Positions 45,448 through 57,400 of a stretch of DNA of 64,000 bases are shown piece after piece. Origin of the DNA: Aquimarina amphilecti. Its GTDB lineage: Bacteria > Bacteroidota > Bacteroidia > Flavobacteriales > Flavobacteriaceae. Location of the stretch: positions 186,001-250,000 of the forward strand of contig NZ_FOAB01000002.1 of NCBI RefSeq assembly GCF_900109375.1. Direction: 5' to 3'. Position 1 is the first letter of the stretch; the number at the start of each line of letters is the position of its first letter. The notes beneath the pieces are model-generated. The model was not told the origin of the DNA, did not search any database, and saw nothing but the letters and a program-made list of their open reading frames with translations. Position numbers and translations under genes: made by a program.

Positions 45448-46431
45448 CTACTCAAATTTAATAGACTTGATGATCGCTTCTAATTCGAACATAAAATTTC
45501 TTTTTCTTACGGATGGGGCTAAAACAAACCCTTCTATTACAAGCTGTCGATCGTTAGCTACATCATCAATTACGTAATTAACGAAAGGTCCTGCCATATA
45601 ACGATCCTTAATTTCCCAAGTACCTTTCGTTTCGAAAGCAAATTTATCATCCAACTTAGTTTCATAAAGATAAGGCGCATATGCTTCTTCCGTAATAAAT
45701 TTCCCAGAATTAGTAGGAATTTTTAGCATTCCTACGGAGTCTCTTACTTTTATAATTTTAGCAATTGTATTAGAGTCTTTAGGAATACTCCCCATAGGAA
45801 GTTCGTATATCATAAGGTTCATATCTCCATTGGTAATATCTTTACGTAACCAAAAGAATTTATCTTCTTCATTAGCAATTCGATATGCAGAAGGTATTTT
45901 TAGCGTAATACCCATTTTCTCTTTTAATTGTGGAATATATTCTACCGATTTTTTAATTCGAGATTGTTTTTCTCTCATTTCCAGTTTTTTATACTTCTTG
46001 ATCATATCTGCTGATCGTTCTTGAATAAGACGCATAATTTCATCCTGACTAGTTCCAGTAATCACATATCCCAATTGTGGGGTCGCATATTTATTGTTTG
46101 CAACATATACTTTAGACTCCTCTCCTTCTTGAATCTTAAGAAATGTACGATTTCTTCTAGATAAACCGGTAAAAGCTTCTGTAGGAAGTTGTCTCATAGA
46201 AAACACTGGTTCTTCTTGTGGTAAACCAGGAACTTCCGCTCCGAAATACTTGCGTATCGTATCCCCTAAACTACCTGTCCAAAGTTCGTTATCTATAATT
46301 ACAGATAGTTCGTTTATTTTACCAAAAGATTGTGCAAGTGAACCTTTTATTTTTTCTGAAGTATTTTTTTTAGTTTCTGTACAACTTGCTATACAGAATA
46401 CACAAATAATGGCTAGAGCTAGTTTTTTCAT
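45448..46431 (-). CDS. DUF4837 family lipoprotein
   Basis: A 327-residue outer- or inner-membrane lipoprotein. The signal peptide ends in the lipobox IASC (Cys17). The mature part matches the Bacteroidetes DUF4837 family: SVIIDNELWTGSLGDTIRKYFGAEVPGLPQEEP near the start and WLRKDITNGDMNLMIYELP later. Function unknown. It precedes tex and follows the lytic transglycosylase gene in the same direction. A TATATTTG element sits only 4 nt before the ATG, so the message may have almost no leader. Confidence 0.85.
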   Translation of the reverse strand: MKKLALAIICVFCIASCTETKKNTSEKIKGSLAQSFGKINELSVIIDNELWTGSLGDTIRKYFGAEVPGLPQEEPVFSMRQLPTEAFTGLSRRNRTFLKIQEGEESKVYVANNKYATPQLGYVITGTSQDEIMRLIQERSADMIKKYKKLEMREKQSRIKKSVEYIPQLKEKMGITLKIPSAYRIANEEDKFFWLRKDITNGDMNLMIYELPMGSIPKDSNTIAKIIKVRDSVGMLKIPTNSGKFITEEAYAPYLYETKLDDKFAFETKGTWEIKDRYMAGPFVNYVIDDVANDRQLVIEGFVLAPSVRKRNFMFELEAIIKSIKFE

Positions 46432-46435
46432 AATG

Positions 46436-46443
46436 CAAATATA
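46436..46443 (-). promoter_or_regulatory. Promoter-like element 4 nt before the DUF4837 start
   Basis: The minus strand reads TATATTTG, then CATT, then the ATG at 46431. If used as a -7 element, transcription would begin at or within a few bases of the start codon. The same geometry is seen before holB. Confidence 0.45.
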
Positions 46444-46552
46444 CTTGGGATGTTATAATATTAAAAATAATACTATCCAGATAACGGATATCCTTCGGGT
46501 TATAACATCATAAACCGTTCCAATTGCACTTTTTAATAAACAAAATCGAAGA

Positions 46553-48184
46553 TTAAGATTTAGATAATTTTAGCTTCATACCAGGTTTAATTCCTGTGCC
46601 ACTGATATTATTCCAACTACGTAGGTTCTCTATCGAAACTCCTTTAAATTTTTGAGAAATACTCCATAAAGTATCACCAGACCTTACTGTATATGTTTCA
46701 GAATTACTGGGGTTGGTACTTGCTACGGCTTTTTTGGTATTTGTTTTCTTTTTTGGTCTACTAACTACGGGACGACGTGGATAAATAGTTAATCTCTGTC
46801 CAATTCTAAGATTATTACTTCGTAATCCGTTCCATCTTTTTATTTGGCTAACACGGACTCCGTATCTTCTAGCAATTTTTCCCAAAAAATCACCACTACG
46901 CACACGATATCTTATCTTGTCATTAGCTTCAATAAGCTTAGGCAGTGGTTTTTCTCTCTTATTAAACTCTTCTTGTGCTAGTGCGTATATTTGATTTTCA
47001 TTAGCTACAAATTTACCTACTTGATCTAACGGCAAACGTAACACATAATTTTCATCCTTTATATGAGGAATTATATCTAGCTTATAAGAAGGATTTAAAA
47101 ACTGTAACTCTTCCATATTAATATCCATAACTTCTGAAACCTGATCCAAGGTGATCATCTGCTTTACTTTAATGGTATCAGTTTCGAAATATGCAAATTC
47201 AGGTTTTCTTGGTTTGAAACCGTGTTCTTCTGCATACTCAAAGATATACATCGTTGCTAAAAATGCTGGTAAATACCCTGCAGTTTCTCTTGGTAGGTTA
47301 TGACGAATATTCCAATAATTTGTATAACCACCACTTCGTCTGATTGCCTTTGTTACATTTCCTGGTCCCGAATTATATGATGCTAATGCTAGATCCCAGT
47401 CCCCAAATACTCGATAAAGACTAGCTAAATATTTACAGGCAGCTTGAGTAGCCATAATAGGATCCATCCGTTCATCTACATATGAGCTTACCTCTAATCC
47501 AAACATTTTTCCAGTTCCAAACATAAATTGCCACAATCCGGTTGCTCCTACTCTTGACTTGGCTCTAGGTTTTAATGCAGATTCTACAATCGCTAAGTAT
47601 TTTATTTCTAAAGGAATATTCTGATTATCTAATTCTTGTTCGAACAATGGGAAATAAAATTCACTTAATGCCATTAACCTCTCAAGATGCTCATGGCGAT
47701 TTTTAAGGTAGTTCTTAATTACACTTTCTAATGAGGTGTTATATTCAACGTTAAAAGGTGTACGTGCATTTAATTCCGCTAATCTAGCCTTCAACGTATC
47801 CGTAGGAAGATCTACATATTGAACGGGCTCATAATCTAATTCAGTTACTGATTTATAAATGGTATCGAATAAACTAGAATTATACAACTCCTCTTTCCAT
47901 ATAGAATCTAACTTGGCTAACTGTGGATGATCCTTAACTGCATACATCACACTATCTTTAACACTTGTCCTTGTAAACGTAGTTGTTTTAAGTTCACCAA
48001 CCGCACTAATGACTTTGGTGGTATCGACTACCTGAACAGTATCTTTTTGTAAAGTTAATTCTTTATCAAGTGTTACTATTCTTGATGGCTTCGTTTTTGT
48101 GCTAATGGATGGGATTGTATCTTGTGCTTGCAATGAAGCTAGACAAAAAAGAAAACTAAGATAAAACCAACAATTTTTAATCAT
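46553..48184 (-). CDS. Lytic transglycosylase with two LysM domains (MltD-like)
   Basis: A periplasmic peptidoglycan-cleaving enzyme. It has a signal peptide ending near SLQAQ (residue 21), a long linker region, an SLT domain at about 185-330 with catalytic Glu201 in YLAIVESALKPRAKS, then VGATGLWQFM, and ASYNSGPGNVTKAI. Two C-terminal LysM domains follow: about 427-471 (YRVRSGDFLGKIARRYGV) and about 497-542 (YTVRSGDTLWSISQKFKG). The 543-residue length and order match the MltD group. It stands upstream of DUF4837 with a 121-bp gap. Confidence 0.94.
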   Translation of the reverse strand: MIKNCWFYLSFLFCLASLQAQDTIPSISTKTKPSRIVTLDKELTLQKDTVQVVDTTKVISAVGELKTTTFTRTSVKDSVMYAVKDHPQLAKLDSIWKEELYNSSLFDTIYKSVTELDYEPVQYVDLPTDTLKARLAELNARTPFNVEYNTSLESVIKNYLKNRHEHLERLMALSEFYFPLFEQELDNQNIPLEIKYLAIVESALKPRAKSRVGATGLWQFMFGTGKMFGLEVSSYVDERMDPIMATQAACKYLASLYRVFGDWDLALASYNSGPGNVTKAIRRSGGYTNYWNIRHNLPRETAGYLPAFLATMYIFEYAEEHGFKPRKPEFAYFETDTIKVKQMITLDQVSEVMDINMEELQFLNPSYKLDIIPHIKDENYVLRLPLDQVGKFVANENQIYALAQEEFNKREKPLPKLIEANDKIRYRVRSGDFLGKIARRYGVRVSQIKRWNGLRSNNLRIGQRLTIYPRRPVVSRPKKKTNTKKAVASTNPSNSETYTVRSGDTLWSISQKFKGVSIENLRSWNNISGTGIKPGMKLKLSKS

Positions 48185-48323
48185 TTCAGATATTGTTTAC
48201 AATTACTCAAACTAACGGATATTTAAGTGCAATTAGTGTTATGTTTCAACAAGTTATTAACAACACTCCTGCGAAAGTCGTATTTTTTTTCTAAAATCCA
48301 AAAAATCAACAAGTTAAAAACAT

Positions 48324-48352
48324 AAAAAAATCAGTCGAAACGACTGATTTTT
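48324..48352 (-). terminator. pgk terminator
   Basis: A 12-bp stem (48326-48337 with 48341-48352), loop of three bases, reading into seven T on the minus strand. It lies about 50 bp after the pgk stop at 48403, before the lytic transglycosylase start. Confidence 0.85.
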
Positions 48353-48402
48353 AATAACTTTTGGGTTTATTAAGACTTTTCTTACAACATTTTAGCCTAT
48401 TG

Positions 48403-49590
48403 TTAATTTTTAATTGCCGCTATACCTGGAAGAGTCTTTCCTTCTAAACTTTCTAACATGGCTCCACCACCCGTAGAAACATAACTTACCTTATCTCCAA
48501 ATCCAAACTGTTTTACTGCAGCAACAGAATCCCCTCCACCTACAAGAGAAAAAGCTCCTTTTTCTGTAGCTTCTGCTATAGAATGTCCTAAAGCAATTGT
48601 TCCATTAGCGAAGTTTTCCATTTCGAAAACACCTAAAGGTCCATTCCAAAGTATTGTTTTTGAATTTAAAATTACTTGATGAAAATTCTTTATCGTTTCT
48701 GGTCCTGCATCAAGTCCTTGCCATCCATCAGGAATTGCATCCACACTCATCGCTTTTGTATTTGCATTGTTATCAAACGCATCTGCTCCTATCACATCTA
48801 CTGGCAAATGTATTTGTACTCCTTTTTCTTCAGCTTTCTTTAAAATCTCTAATGCTAATTCTTGTTTATCATCTTCGCAAATAGAGTCTCCTATTTTTCC
48901 TCCTTTCGCTTTGATAAACGTATAAGTCATTCCACCACCTACAATAAGGTTATCTACTTTGTCTAAAATGTTTTCTATAATTGTGATTTTAGAAGAAACT
49001 TTAGATCCGCCTAAAACTGCTGTAATTGGCTTTTCTCCACTTTTAAGTACTTTATCAATACTTTCGATTTCTTTTGCTAATAGACTTCCAAAACACTTGT
49101 TTTCCGGAAAAAACTGAGCAACTATAGTTGTAGAGGCATGTGCTCTATGCGCTGTTCCAAAAGCGTCATTTACATAAACATCTCCTAGCTTTGATAGTTG
49201 TTCTGCAAAATTAGTATCACCAGCTGTTTCTTCTTTATGAAATCTTAAGTTTTCTAATAATAATACCTCTCCTGGGTTTAACTGAGAAACTGCAGCTTCT
49301 GCTTCCTCTCCTATACAATTAGATACAAATTTCACCTGAACTCCAATTACATCTGCAACTTGTTCTACGATATGATTTAATGAAAACTCCTCCTGAACTC
49401 CCTTAGGGCGACCTAAATGCGACATTAAAACAGCGCTTCCTCCATCTTCTAATACCTTAATAATAGTTGGTTTAGCAGCTTGAATTCTTGTGTTATCAGT
49501 TACTTTAAAATTTTCATCTAAGGGAACATTAAAATCTACTCTGATTAATGCTTTTTTATTTTCAAAATTGAAATCATTAATTGTTTTCAT
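48403..49590 (-). CDS. pgk: Phosphoglycerate kinase
   Basis: The glycolytic enzyme that moves a phosphate from 1,3-bisphosphoglycerate to ADP. The 395 residues carry all the signatures: [13 protein letters not shown] near the N-terminus, [64 protein letters not shown] and the C-terminal [16 protein letters not shown] with [11 protein letters not shown]. It stands alone between a divergent holB and a downstream terminator. Confidence 0.98.
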   Translation of the reverse strand: MKTINDFNFENKKALIRVDFNVPLDENFKVTDNTRIQAAKPTIIKVLEDGGSAVLMSHLGRPKGVQEEFSLNHIVEQVADVIGVQVKFVSNCIGEEAEAAVSQLNPGEVLLLENLRFHKEETAGDTNFAEQLSKLGDVYVNDAFGTAHRAHASTTIVAQFFPENKCFGSLLAKEIESIDKVLKSGEKPITAVLGGSKVSSKITIIENILDKVDNLIVGGGMTYTFIKAKGGKIGDSICEDDKQELALEILKKAEEKGVQIHLPVDVIGADAFDNNANTKAMSVDAIPDGWQGLDAGPETIKNFHQVILNSKTILWNGPLGVFEMENFANGTIALGHSIAEATEKGAFSLVGGGDSVAAVKQFGFGDKVSYVSTGGGAMLESLEGKTLPGIAAIKN

Positions 49591-49782
49591 CGGATTGGAT
49601 TGATTTTGGTAAACGAAAATAATTTTATTTCCTCAAAAACACTGAAAACTATTAGAAAAATTAAACTAATTTTTCTGCAAACTTCCACTTTTATCGATTT
49701 TTAGCAAAAAGATGCTTTTCAATGAAAAAATCACATTTTATTTATATCTATTCTCCTAGTTAAATATTGTGCATTATTAAAT

Positions 49783-49790
49783 TATATTTG
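49783..49790 (+). promoter_or_regulatory. Promoter-like element 4 nt before holB
   Basis: TATATTTG, a match to TAnnTTTG, then CTCT, then the ATG at 49795. A TTG at 49767-49769 is too close for a standard -33 element. If functional, the transcript would be nearly leaderless. The rest of 49591-49782 is AT-rich with no other clear signal. Confidence 0.45.
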
Positions 49791-49794
49791 CTCT

Positions 49795-50949
49795 ATGCTT
49801 TTTTCAGAAATATTGGGGCTTGCACATATTAAAAGTTACCTTACTACAAGTGTAGAAAGAGGACGTATTCCTCATGCTCAACTTTTCGTAGGGCCAAGTG
49901 GTAGCGGTACTTTACCAATGGCTATTGCATATGCTCAATATATTTTATGTCAAAATACTGGAGGTGAAAATACGGGAGGTAATTCATCTTGTAATATAAA
50001 ATTTGATCATCTCGCGCATCCTGATTTACATTTTGCGTATCCAGTTGCCACTAACGATAAAGTAAAAAAACATCCTACCGCAAATCACTTTGCTGAAGAA
50101 TGGAGAACTTTTATAAATGATAACCCTTACGGGAGCATTTTTGATTGGTACCTTTCTCTAGGTATTGAAAAAAAACAAGGGCAAATTGGTGTTGATGAAG
50201 CATTAGATGTTGTAAAGAAATTATCTTTAAAAAGTTATGAAGGTGGTTATAAAGTCATGTTAATATGGATGGCTAATAAAATGAATATAGCTGCTTCTAA
50301 TAAGTTACTTAAACTAATTGAAGAACCACCTGAAAAAACCGTTTTCATATTAATTACTGAGGATGAGGAGCAATTGATACAAACCATTAGATCTAGGTGT
50401 CAAGTATTGCATTTTCCTCCTTTAGGCGAACAGGTAATAAAAGATGCTTTAAAAGCATCAGAAAACCTTTCTGATACAGAAGCTTTAAAGATTGCACACC
50501 AGGCAAACGGTGATTATAGTAAAGCATTACATTTATTGCATCATGATGGTGGCGATGAACAATTTGAAGATTGGTTTATACAATGGGTACGAACAGCTTT
50601 TAGAGCTAAAGGAAATAAATCTGCAGTTAATGACTTAATTAGTTGGAGTGAATCTATTGCTGGTTCTGGAAGAGAAACGCAAAAGAGGTTTCTGAATTAT
50701 TGTCTTGATTTTTTTAGGCAAGCGTTATTATTAAACTATAATGCGGAGGATCTTGTATTTCTTCAACCCAAAACCAATGGTTTTAAACTTAAAAATTTCG
50801 CTCCATTTATTCATGGAGGTAATATAATGGATATAAGTAATGAACTGCAAGACGCAATTTACCATATAGAACGTAATGGTAACGCTAAAATCATTTTGAC
50901 CGACCTTTCTATTAAACTTACTAGATTACTACATAAAAAGGTCTCGTAG
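49795..50949 (+). CDS. holB: DNA polymerase III subunit delta prime
   Basis: A clamp-loader subunit of the replicase. It has the AAA+ layout: GRIPHAQLFVGPSGSGTLPMA, where the Walker A position reads GPSGSGTL without the usual Lys-Thr (33-40), in line with delta prime not hydrolysing ATP; VMLIWMANKMNIAASNKLLKLIEEPPEKTVFIL; and IRSRCQVLHF with the SRC motif. The zinc-binding cysteine set of other members is reduced (two Cys near 52 and 66). Length 384 is normal for Bacteroidetes. It is followed at 45 bp by a DoxX-like gene. Confidence 0.93.
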   Translation: MLFSEILGLAHIKSYLTTSVERGRIPHAQLFVGPSGSGTLPMAIAYAQYILCQNTGGENTGGNSSCNIKFDHLAHPDLHFAYPVATNDKVKKHPTANHFAEEWRTFINDNPYGSIFDWYLSLGIEKKQGQIGVDEALDVVKKLSLKSYEGGYKVMLIWMANKMNIAASNKLLKLIEEPPEKTVFILITEDEEQLIQTIRSRCQVLHFPPLGEQVIKDALKASENLSDTEALKIAHQANGDYSKALHLLHHDGGDEQFEDWFIQWVRTAFRAKGNKSAVNDLISWSESIAGSGRETQKRFLNYCLDFFRQALLLNYNAEDLVFLQPKTNGFKLKNFAPFIHGGNIMDISNELQDAIYHIERNGNAKIILTDLSIKLTRLLHKKVS

Positions 50950-50994
50950 GCTTTTTTAGAACTTATTGTTTATCTCAAAACTAAACTCAATTTT

Positions 50995-51393
50995 ATGGAT
51001 AATTTTATGACTCATATTGTCTCGATTACAATTTTACTGTTTTTACTTATTACTTTTTTACAATCAGGTATTGATAAGATTGCAGATTGGAAAGGGAATC
51101 TAGGTTGGTTAAAAGAACATTTTTCAAAAACATTTTTAAGTAATATGGTACCGTTACTTTTAGGATCTATATTAATTATTGAAATCATAACTTCGATACT
51201 TTGTATCGGCGGTATTTATCATTTAATAATGGATAATCATACTGGATTTGGAATTGCAGCAATGTTCGCTGCATGTATCACTCTTTTAATGCTTCTGTTT
51301 GGTCAACGAGTTGCTAAGGACTATCCAGGCGCTTTAACTATTACATGCTATTTTATAGTAGCTGTTTTTGGATTATATGTAATTACCTCATAA
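50995..51393 (+). CDS. DoxX-like integral membrane protein
   Basis: A 132-residue protein with four hydrophobic segments (about 5-24, 50-70, 80-97 and 108-130). The N-terminal part reads LLFLLITFLQSGIDKIADWKGNLGWLKEHF, a DoxX/DoxD-type pattern with the GxDKxxDW core. Such proteins are small membrane proteins of uncertain redox or stress role. It lies 45 bp after holB and is followed by a two-way terminator. Confidence 0.8.
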   Translation: MDNFMTHIVSITILLFLLITFLQSGIDKIADWKGNLGWLKEHFSKTFLSNMVPLLLGSILIIEIITSILCIGGIYHLIMDNHTGFGIAAMFAACITLLMLLFGQRVAKDYPGALTITCYFIVAVFGLYVITS

Positions 51394-51421
51394 AAAAAGA
51401 GCACTATAAAAGTGCTCTTTT
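51392..51421. terminator. Bidirectional terminator between doxX-like gene and type A adhesin
   Basis: A 10-bp stem (51396-51405 with 51411-51420) and a five-base loop. On the minus strand it runs into seven T, and on the plus strand into four. It separates the convergent ends of the DoxX-like gene (51393) and the giant adhesin gene (51443). Confidence 0.8.
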
Positions 51422-51442
51422 GTATTATGAAAATAATTAATG

Positions 51443-54400
51443 CTATTGCTTTACTAATTTTATAATTTTCTTAGCACCTTTACTAGTTTCAACTTCTGTA
51501 AAATACACTCCTTTTTTTAGTAAACTAATATCAAAAGAGTTCTGGATACTTTGTAACACTAACTTTCCAGATACATCAAAAACTTTTATTAAACTTATAT
51601 CTGTATTAATACTTACTACAGTATTTGCCGGGTTTGGATATAGATGAATATTTGTCTTTTCATTGTCTATTACATCTAATGTATTCCCTTCTGCTCTAAA
51701 ATAATATATTTCTGTGCTTTGTGTTACTCTATTAGCAAATGTAATAATCACTCTATACTCTCCAGGTTCTAAGACCATACAATCAGCCCCTGTTTCAAAA
51801 TCAAACCAATCCGAACTACAACTATCATCTGTAGTTGGACAAGTGTCATCAAGTGGTCTATTACAAGAAATATCATCCAATCTTTGCCATACAATAGATG
51901 CTGCATTTGTAAAAGACACATCGACCTCTTCTCCATTTTCATCCTGAATACTAATAACCGGATAACTCTGTCCTATCAATGCACAGAATAGAATTTCATC
52001 CGCATAATCAATGATTGGGTTTTGGTTAGTTATTGTTACCGTAATCGATTTTAAGACTTCACAACCATTTACATCTAGGACTTTTACCACATATTCACCT
52101 GAAACATCAACATCAAAAGTATTACTTGTTTGTTCTGGGAAGAGCATCGTAATTCCATCTGCACTTAATAATTGATAGGCATAAACTGGTGTGCCTCCAC
52201 TGGCATTTACGATAATTGTTCCTGTTTCATCAGTATCTACGGATACCAAAAGTTCTGATGGATCTATCAGTGTTATCGGAATAATAAAACTACAACCTAG
52301 GCTATCTTGTGCTAAAAATTCATAAGATCCCGCAGGAATGTCTGTAAATGTATGTTGGCCACTAACACCATCCTCATTATCAGAATAGAACAAAGATGGG
52401 TTTATAGAAGATGCAAAAGCGTAAGGCGGCGTTCCACCTGAGACTTCCAGTCTTACAATTCCATCGGCCTCACCATTACAACTTATATCAGATACTAACT
52501 CCCCTGTTACAACTAATGGAGTTATAGGATCTATTCTATAATCTTCTGTATAACTGCAGCCATCATCTGTTCTTACCTCAAAGGTGTAGGTGTATCCTTG
52601 TTCCAAATCAGCAAACATATTTGACGTTTGCCAAGGAGTTGTTATTGGAGCGCTAATTCTATATTCAAAAAAGCTGGTATCATTAGTACCAGTTGCAACT
52701 ACTGTAATACTGGTAGAAGAAGTAGAACAAGTAATGTCTGTAGCTGTAAAATCAAGATCTACTATCTCCTTGATTGGATCTATGTTCAAGGTTCCTAATA
52801 AAACAGGACAAGTAATTGTATTAGAGTCTCTAATATAAACAGTATAATCCCCGTCTATTAATCCTGTAAATTGATTATTCCCCGACCAAATTATAGCATC
52901 CAAGCTGTATTCATATTGCCCATTTCCTCCAGTGGTGTTTGATACTGTGATTTCTCCAGATGTATCACAATTGTAATCTTGGGTAATCGCCATATCTGCC
53001 GTAATCGGAATGTCATTCTCTGTAGATATCACAGTGCTGAAAGAACAAAAAGAAGTTATTCCTCGTCCGTCATCAGTGGCAACTACAATGTAATCTCCCG
53101 AAGACACTTCAGTATATACTCCAGTAGTATTTCCTGTTATATTAGCAGTAGGTGTTCCAGTACTATCCTGTAACTCATAAGATAATGTACCTTGCACAGC
53201 ACCAGATGTTATTGCTGTTATTACTCCATCAGCGTCTCCACAAGTAGGAGTCGTGGTAAATGCCGCGCTAATTATTAACTCATCATAAACCCTAATGATC
53301 GTATTCATTGAACACCCAGATTCATCTGTAATGGTTATTGTATAGGTTCCAGAGGTCGCTACAATAAATTGGTGATTATTATTATCTATATTACCTACTA
53401 CTGCAGCTCCTTCATCCAACTGATACAATAGAGTACCAAGACCTGTTCCTTCAACATCTATTACGTTATTATTATCATAAACACAATCATCTATAAAACT
53501 CGCTACAACTGTCGGAAGAGGGTTTACTATTACATTAACATCTACTGGCCCAAAACTACATCCATTAGCATCTGCAACCCATATATCAAAATCACCAGCG
53601 ACGTTACCCAAATCAATTATATTGCTATTTATAGGATAAACGCCTGGGTTACCAGCTCCATCAGCTGTAAATGCATAGGTATAACCATCAGCCGTCTGAG
53701 AAATATCAAACGGAGTACCACCATCCGTTTGCATTATTATCTGTGCATTATCACCACAACTATTCGCTGGTGTTATATTTGTTGGAATTGAATACAATGA
53801 ATCGGGAATATCTATCACAAAATCTTGTCTAGCTGGACAACTCGTACCATTTTCTCTAACAATTACGTAATATTGACCTGCTGAAAAATTTGATATAGTT
53901 ACCGGAACGTTGGTTCCAGTTAGGTTCGTTGCAGTTCCAAAATACGAGGCTCCTAAAGAAACGTTTGTAGTTTGAGAAAACACTTCCCATGAAACTTGAG
54001 TTACGGATGGGTTGTATTCCGAAATTTCAAAACTAATTTCCCCGTCTCCTGAATCTGATACCTGTGCACAACTTGCATCTGTAACCGTAAGATTCAAAAT
54101 TTTTGGTTCAGACGGAGGATTAATTGGTGAAATTAATTCCCTATAGACACAATTTGTAGCATTATCTCTAACTTCAATCGTGTAAGCTCTATAAAATGCT
54201 AAACCATAATATTTATGATCTCTTATTGGTGTATTAGCATCTACTATTGTTGATCCTCCTTCACCATCATTTAGCGGCACAAAATCTCCAAGACCTGGGG
54301 ATGGTTCACCTACAATGCGTATATCAAAACCTGGTGGCGGATCCACTGGGGGATTTATACCTGCGCCTCCTTGTACAATGACATCTAGAATAATACCCTC

Positions 54401-57400
54401 TGAACAACTAGGGCCTACAGTTATATTAGCTACTAAATCATCTGGTGGAGATACCATATTATAAGGTCCAAATGATACTTGACTGCAGCCATTGATATTA
54501 TCTGTACCCTGAACGAAAATATAATACTGTCCAAAATTAAGTCCTTCAAAGCGAACTTCTGTAGCCGTTGTTATAATTGGATTCGAAGAAATCGTTATAG
54601 AAGGAATCAATGGTGTAATTGCTATATTTGCAGCATCTACTAAAGTATATGTATATGATCCTGCACCTCCACTTATAGTTAAATCTATAGCTCCTAAGTC
54701 AGTAATAATATCTGATCCTCCACAAGTTACTGGTGTAATCGTATTAGACACCTCTATAATAGCATTAGATTCATTAATAATAACATTTTCGTAATTTTCG
54801 CATTGGTTACCATCTATTACTTGGATCTCATACCCTCCAACGGCTACATTATCAAAAGTTATTGTGTCATCTTCTACGGGTCCAATTTCAACATTTCCAT
54901 CCAAAATATAAGTAAATGGAGGTGTCCCGTCCGTAATTACAACTTCTATTCGTCCAAGTTCTTCTGCACATACAGGATCTACGGTAGTCACAGAAACTAC
55001 AGGATCGATAGAAGGTACATTAATGGTTGAGACATATTCACATCCAGGAAAGTTAGTATCTATGGCATAAACCGTTACATCTCCGGGCGTAGAAATAACA
55101 AATGTTCCTGTAGTATTCGTATAAGGTCCTCCAGAAGTTAAACTAAAAGCAAAATTAATTGGTACGTTTACAACACTAACATTACCTTCATTATCACAAC
55201 CTATAGGATTCATGGAAAGTTCTTGTTGATACTCGTTTTTAAATACACTAAAATAAAATGGAATGATACATCCACCTTCAAACTCTGCAAAAATTCTATA
55301 ATCACCTGCTTCTGAAACCGTATATCTTGAAGTATTACCACCTGTAACTTCTTCCCAGTTAGCATCTGTACAATTACCATCTAATAAAGAACAAGGATCA
55401 TTAGAATTTGCCTGGCAAGTACCTGAATAACTTAAACGTTGCCAAGAAATACCATCCAAAACAGATGAATCGAAATTAGTTTCTAAAAATAAACTTTGAT
55501 CACCACATAATAAAATTTGTGGAATAGAAAGACCATTACAATCTTCAGTTACTACAGTGGTTCCATTAACATAGTCCAAAATTGGATTCTGGATATCGTT
55601 AAAACCTTCGACGTTGAATTCTTCGACTGATGTTGCACATTGTGAATCCGTGCCATCCACATCTTCTTTTGCTACTTTAAAAACACCTGTCTGAGGATTT
55701 GGAACTTGAAATGTATTACTTGTAGTAACTACCGGAGTAGAAATACCCGGTCCAGACCAAGTATAATTACTATAGCCGGCACCCGCTATTAATAATAACT
55801 CTCCACCACAAAATGGTACATCAATTTGACAAGGAGCAAAATTTACAATAGTATTTCCCATTACTTCTGGTGTAGCGTTACAACTTTCTGAAGAGACTCC
55901 AATATCATCCACAACAGCTATTCCTGAGAATAATCCTGTATATGAAGCTGTAGTTGTATTAATAACTTGGTCAGAACAAGCATCTATTAAATCATTACAA
56001 CTGGTTACTAATTGGGTTCTAAATCGAATGGATATCGCATCACTTGTTACTTCCAATAAGCTACTTGGTACTAAAAATTGTAATATTCCTGGAGATATCT
56101 CTGTATACGTTACTCCTGTTGGCAGCGTTGCGTCAGCAATACCCAATAAATTTGTATTTACCGGAAGTATATCTGTAATTATCACCGATCCATCAATGAA
56201 ATCTTCGTTACCAATATTTTCTATTTCAAGATCATATATAATTTCATCTCCTAGCTCAACATTTCCTCCGGTGATTTCAACCGTTCCATCTGCGTTAAAA
56301 ACACGTTGTACCAAACTAAGTTCGGGTTCCATTGTTGTGGTAGAAAAAGAATTTAAAAAAACACTAAATCTATCTCTAGTCGTTATTAATTGAAATACTG
56401 CGGAAGTTTGACCATTCCCAATAATTGAATTACTTGGATTTGGTAAATCAAAAATATCGATGTCAAATCCTTGGGTATTCCTAGAATTAGGATTTCTGCT
56501 AGTAAAGTATGCTCCTTCAGAAGAAATTGAACTATTAAAAAAATTTGTAGTTGGATTAGCCGTATTAGACCCTTGTCCTAATGCTACATAATCACCACTT
56601 GTATTCAATACATTTAATTGGTCTCCATCAAGACTAAAGTCTCCTTCCAATGATGCCACTCCATATCTAGTAGATACTGGCAGATTTCCTTGTGGTGTCA
56701 TAAAACCATTATATGTAAATTCTATTGGGTCATCTCCACTAAATATCTGAGCAAATCCATCGCTAATACTTATGTATTTTGCATCATCTTGAGGGTCTTC
56801 ATAAATAGCAACTAAAACCCATCCTCCGCAAGCTCCATCTCCACCACTTGTAAAACCTTGTGTTGCATTCATATCCGCAACGGTATACGTTCCAAAAGGA
56901 TTATCTAGATCCAATAAGCTAGTAACATCCGCATAACATACATAAGGAAATTCATCATTCGCGGTATTTCCTAAAGGATTCGTAGGTGTATTGCTGTATC
57001 CGTCAAAAACTACACTAGTAGCAGCAACATCTAGATAGGTACCTCCTGGAATTTTAAATTTTACATTTCTAAAATCTGCAGGCCCCTGTTTTCTTGGATC
57101 AACAAGGGGAAGGTCTGTTAAAACATCGTCTCCCTGATCCGTAGATAACGTAGCTAGCACTACGTTAGTTTGTGACTGAAGAAGTGTTACTAAATCTTCA
57201 TCAAGAAAATTAGCATTACTAATATCGTCATTACCTATAGATACTACAGGTACTGTTATCTCCGGTCCGTTCCCAATAAGTCTTGGCAAAAGACCATTAT
57301 CATTTACAATAACTACTCCTACCGCACCGGCATTTTGAGCATTTACAACTTTCTCTCTTAAAGAACAAATACCTCCTTTTCTAAGCACCGCTATATTGCC

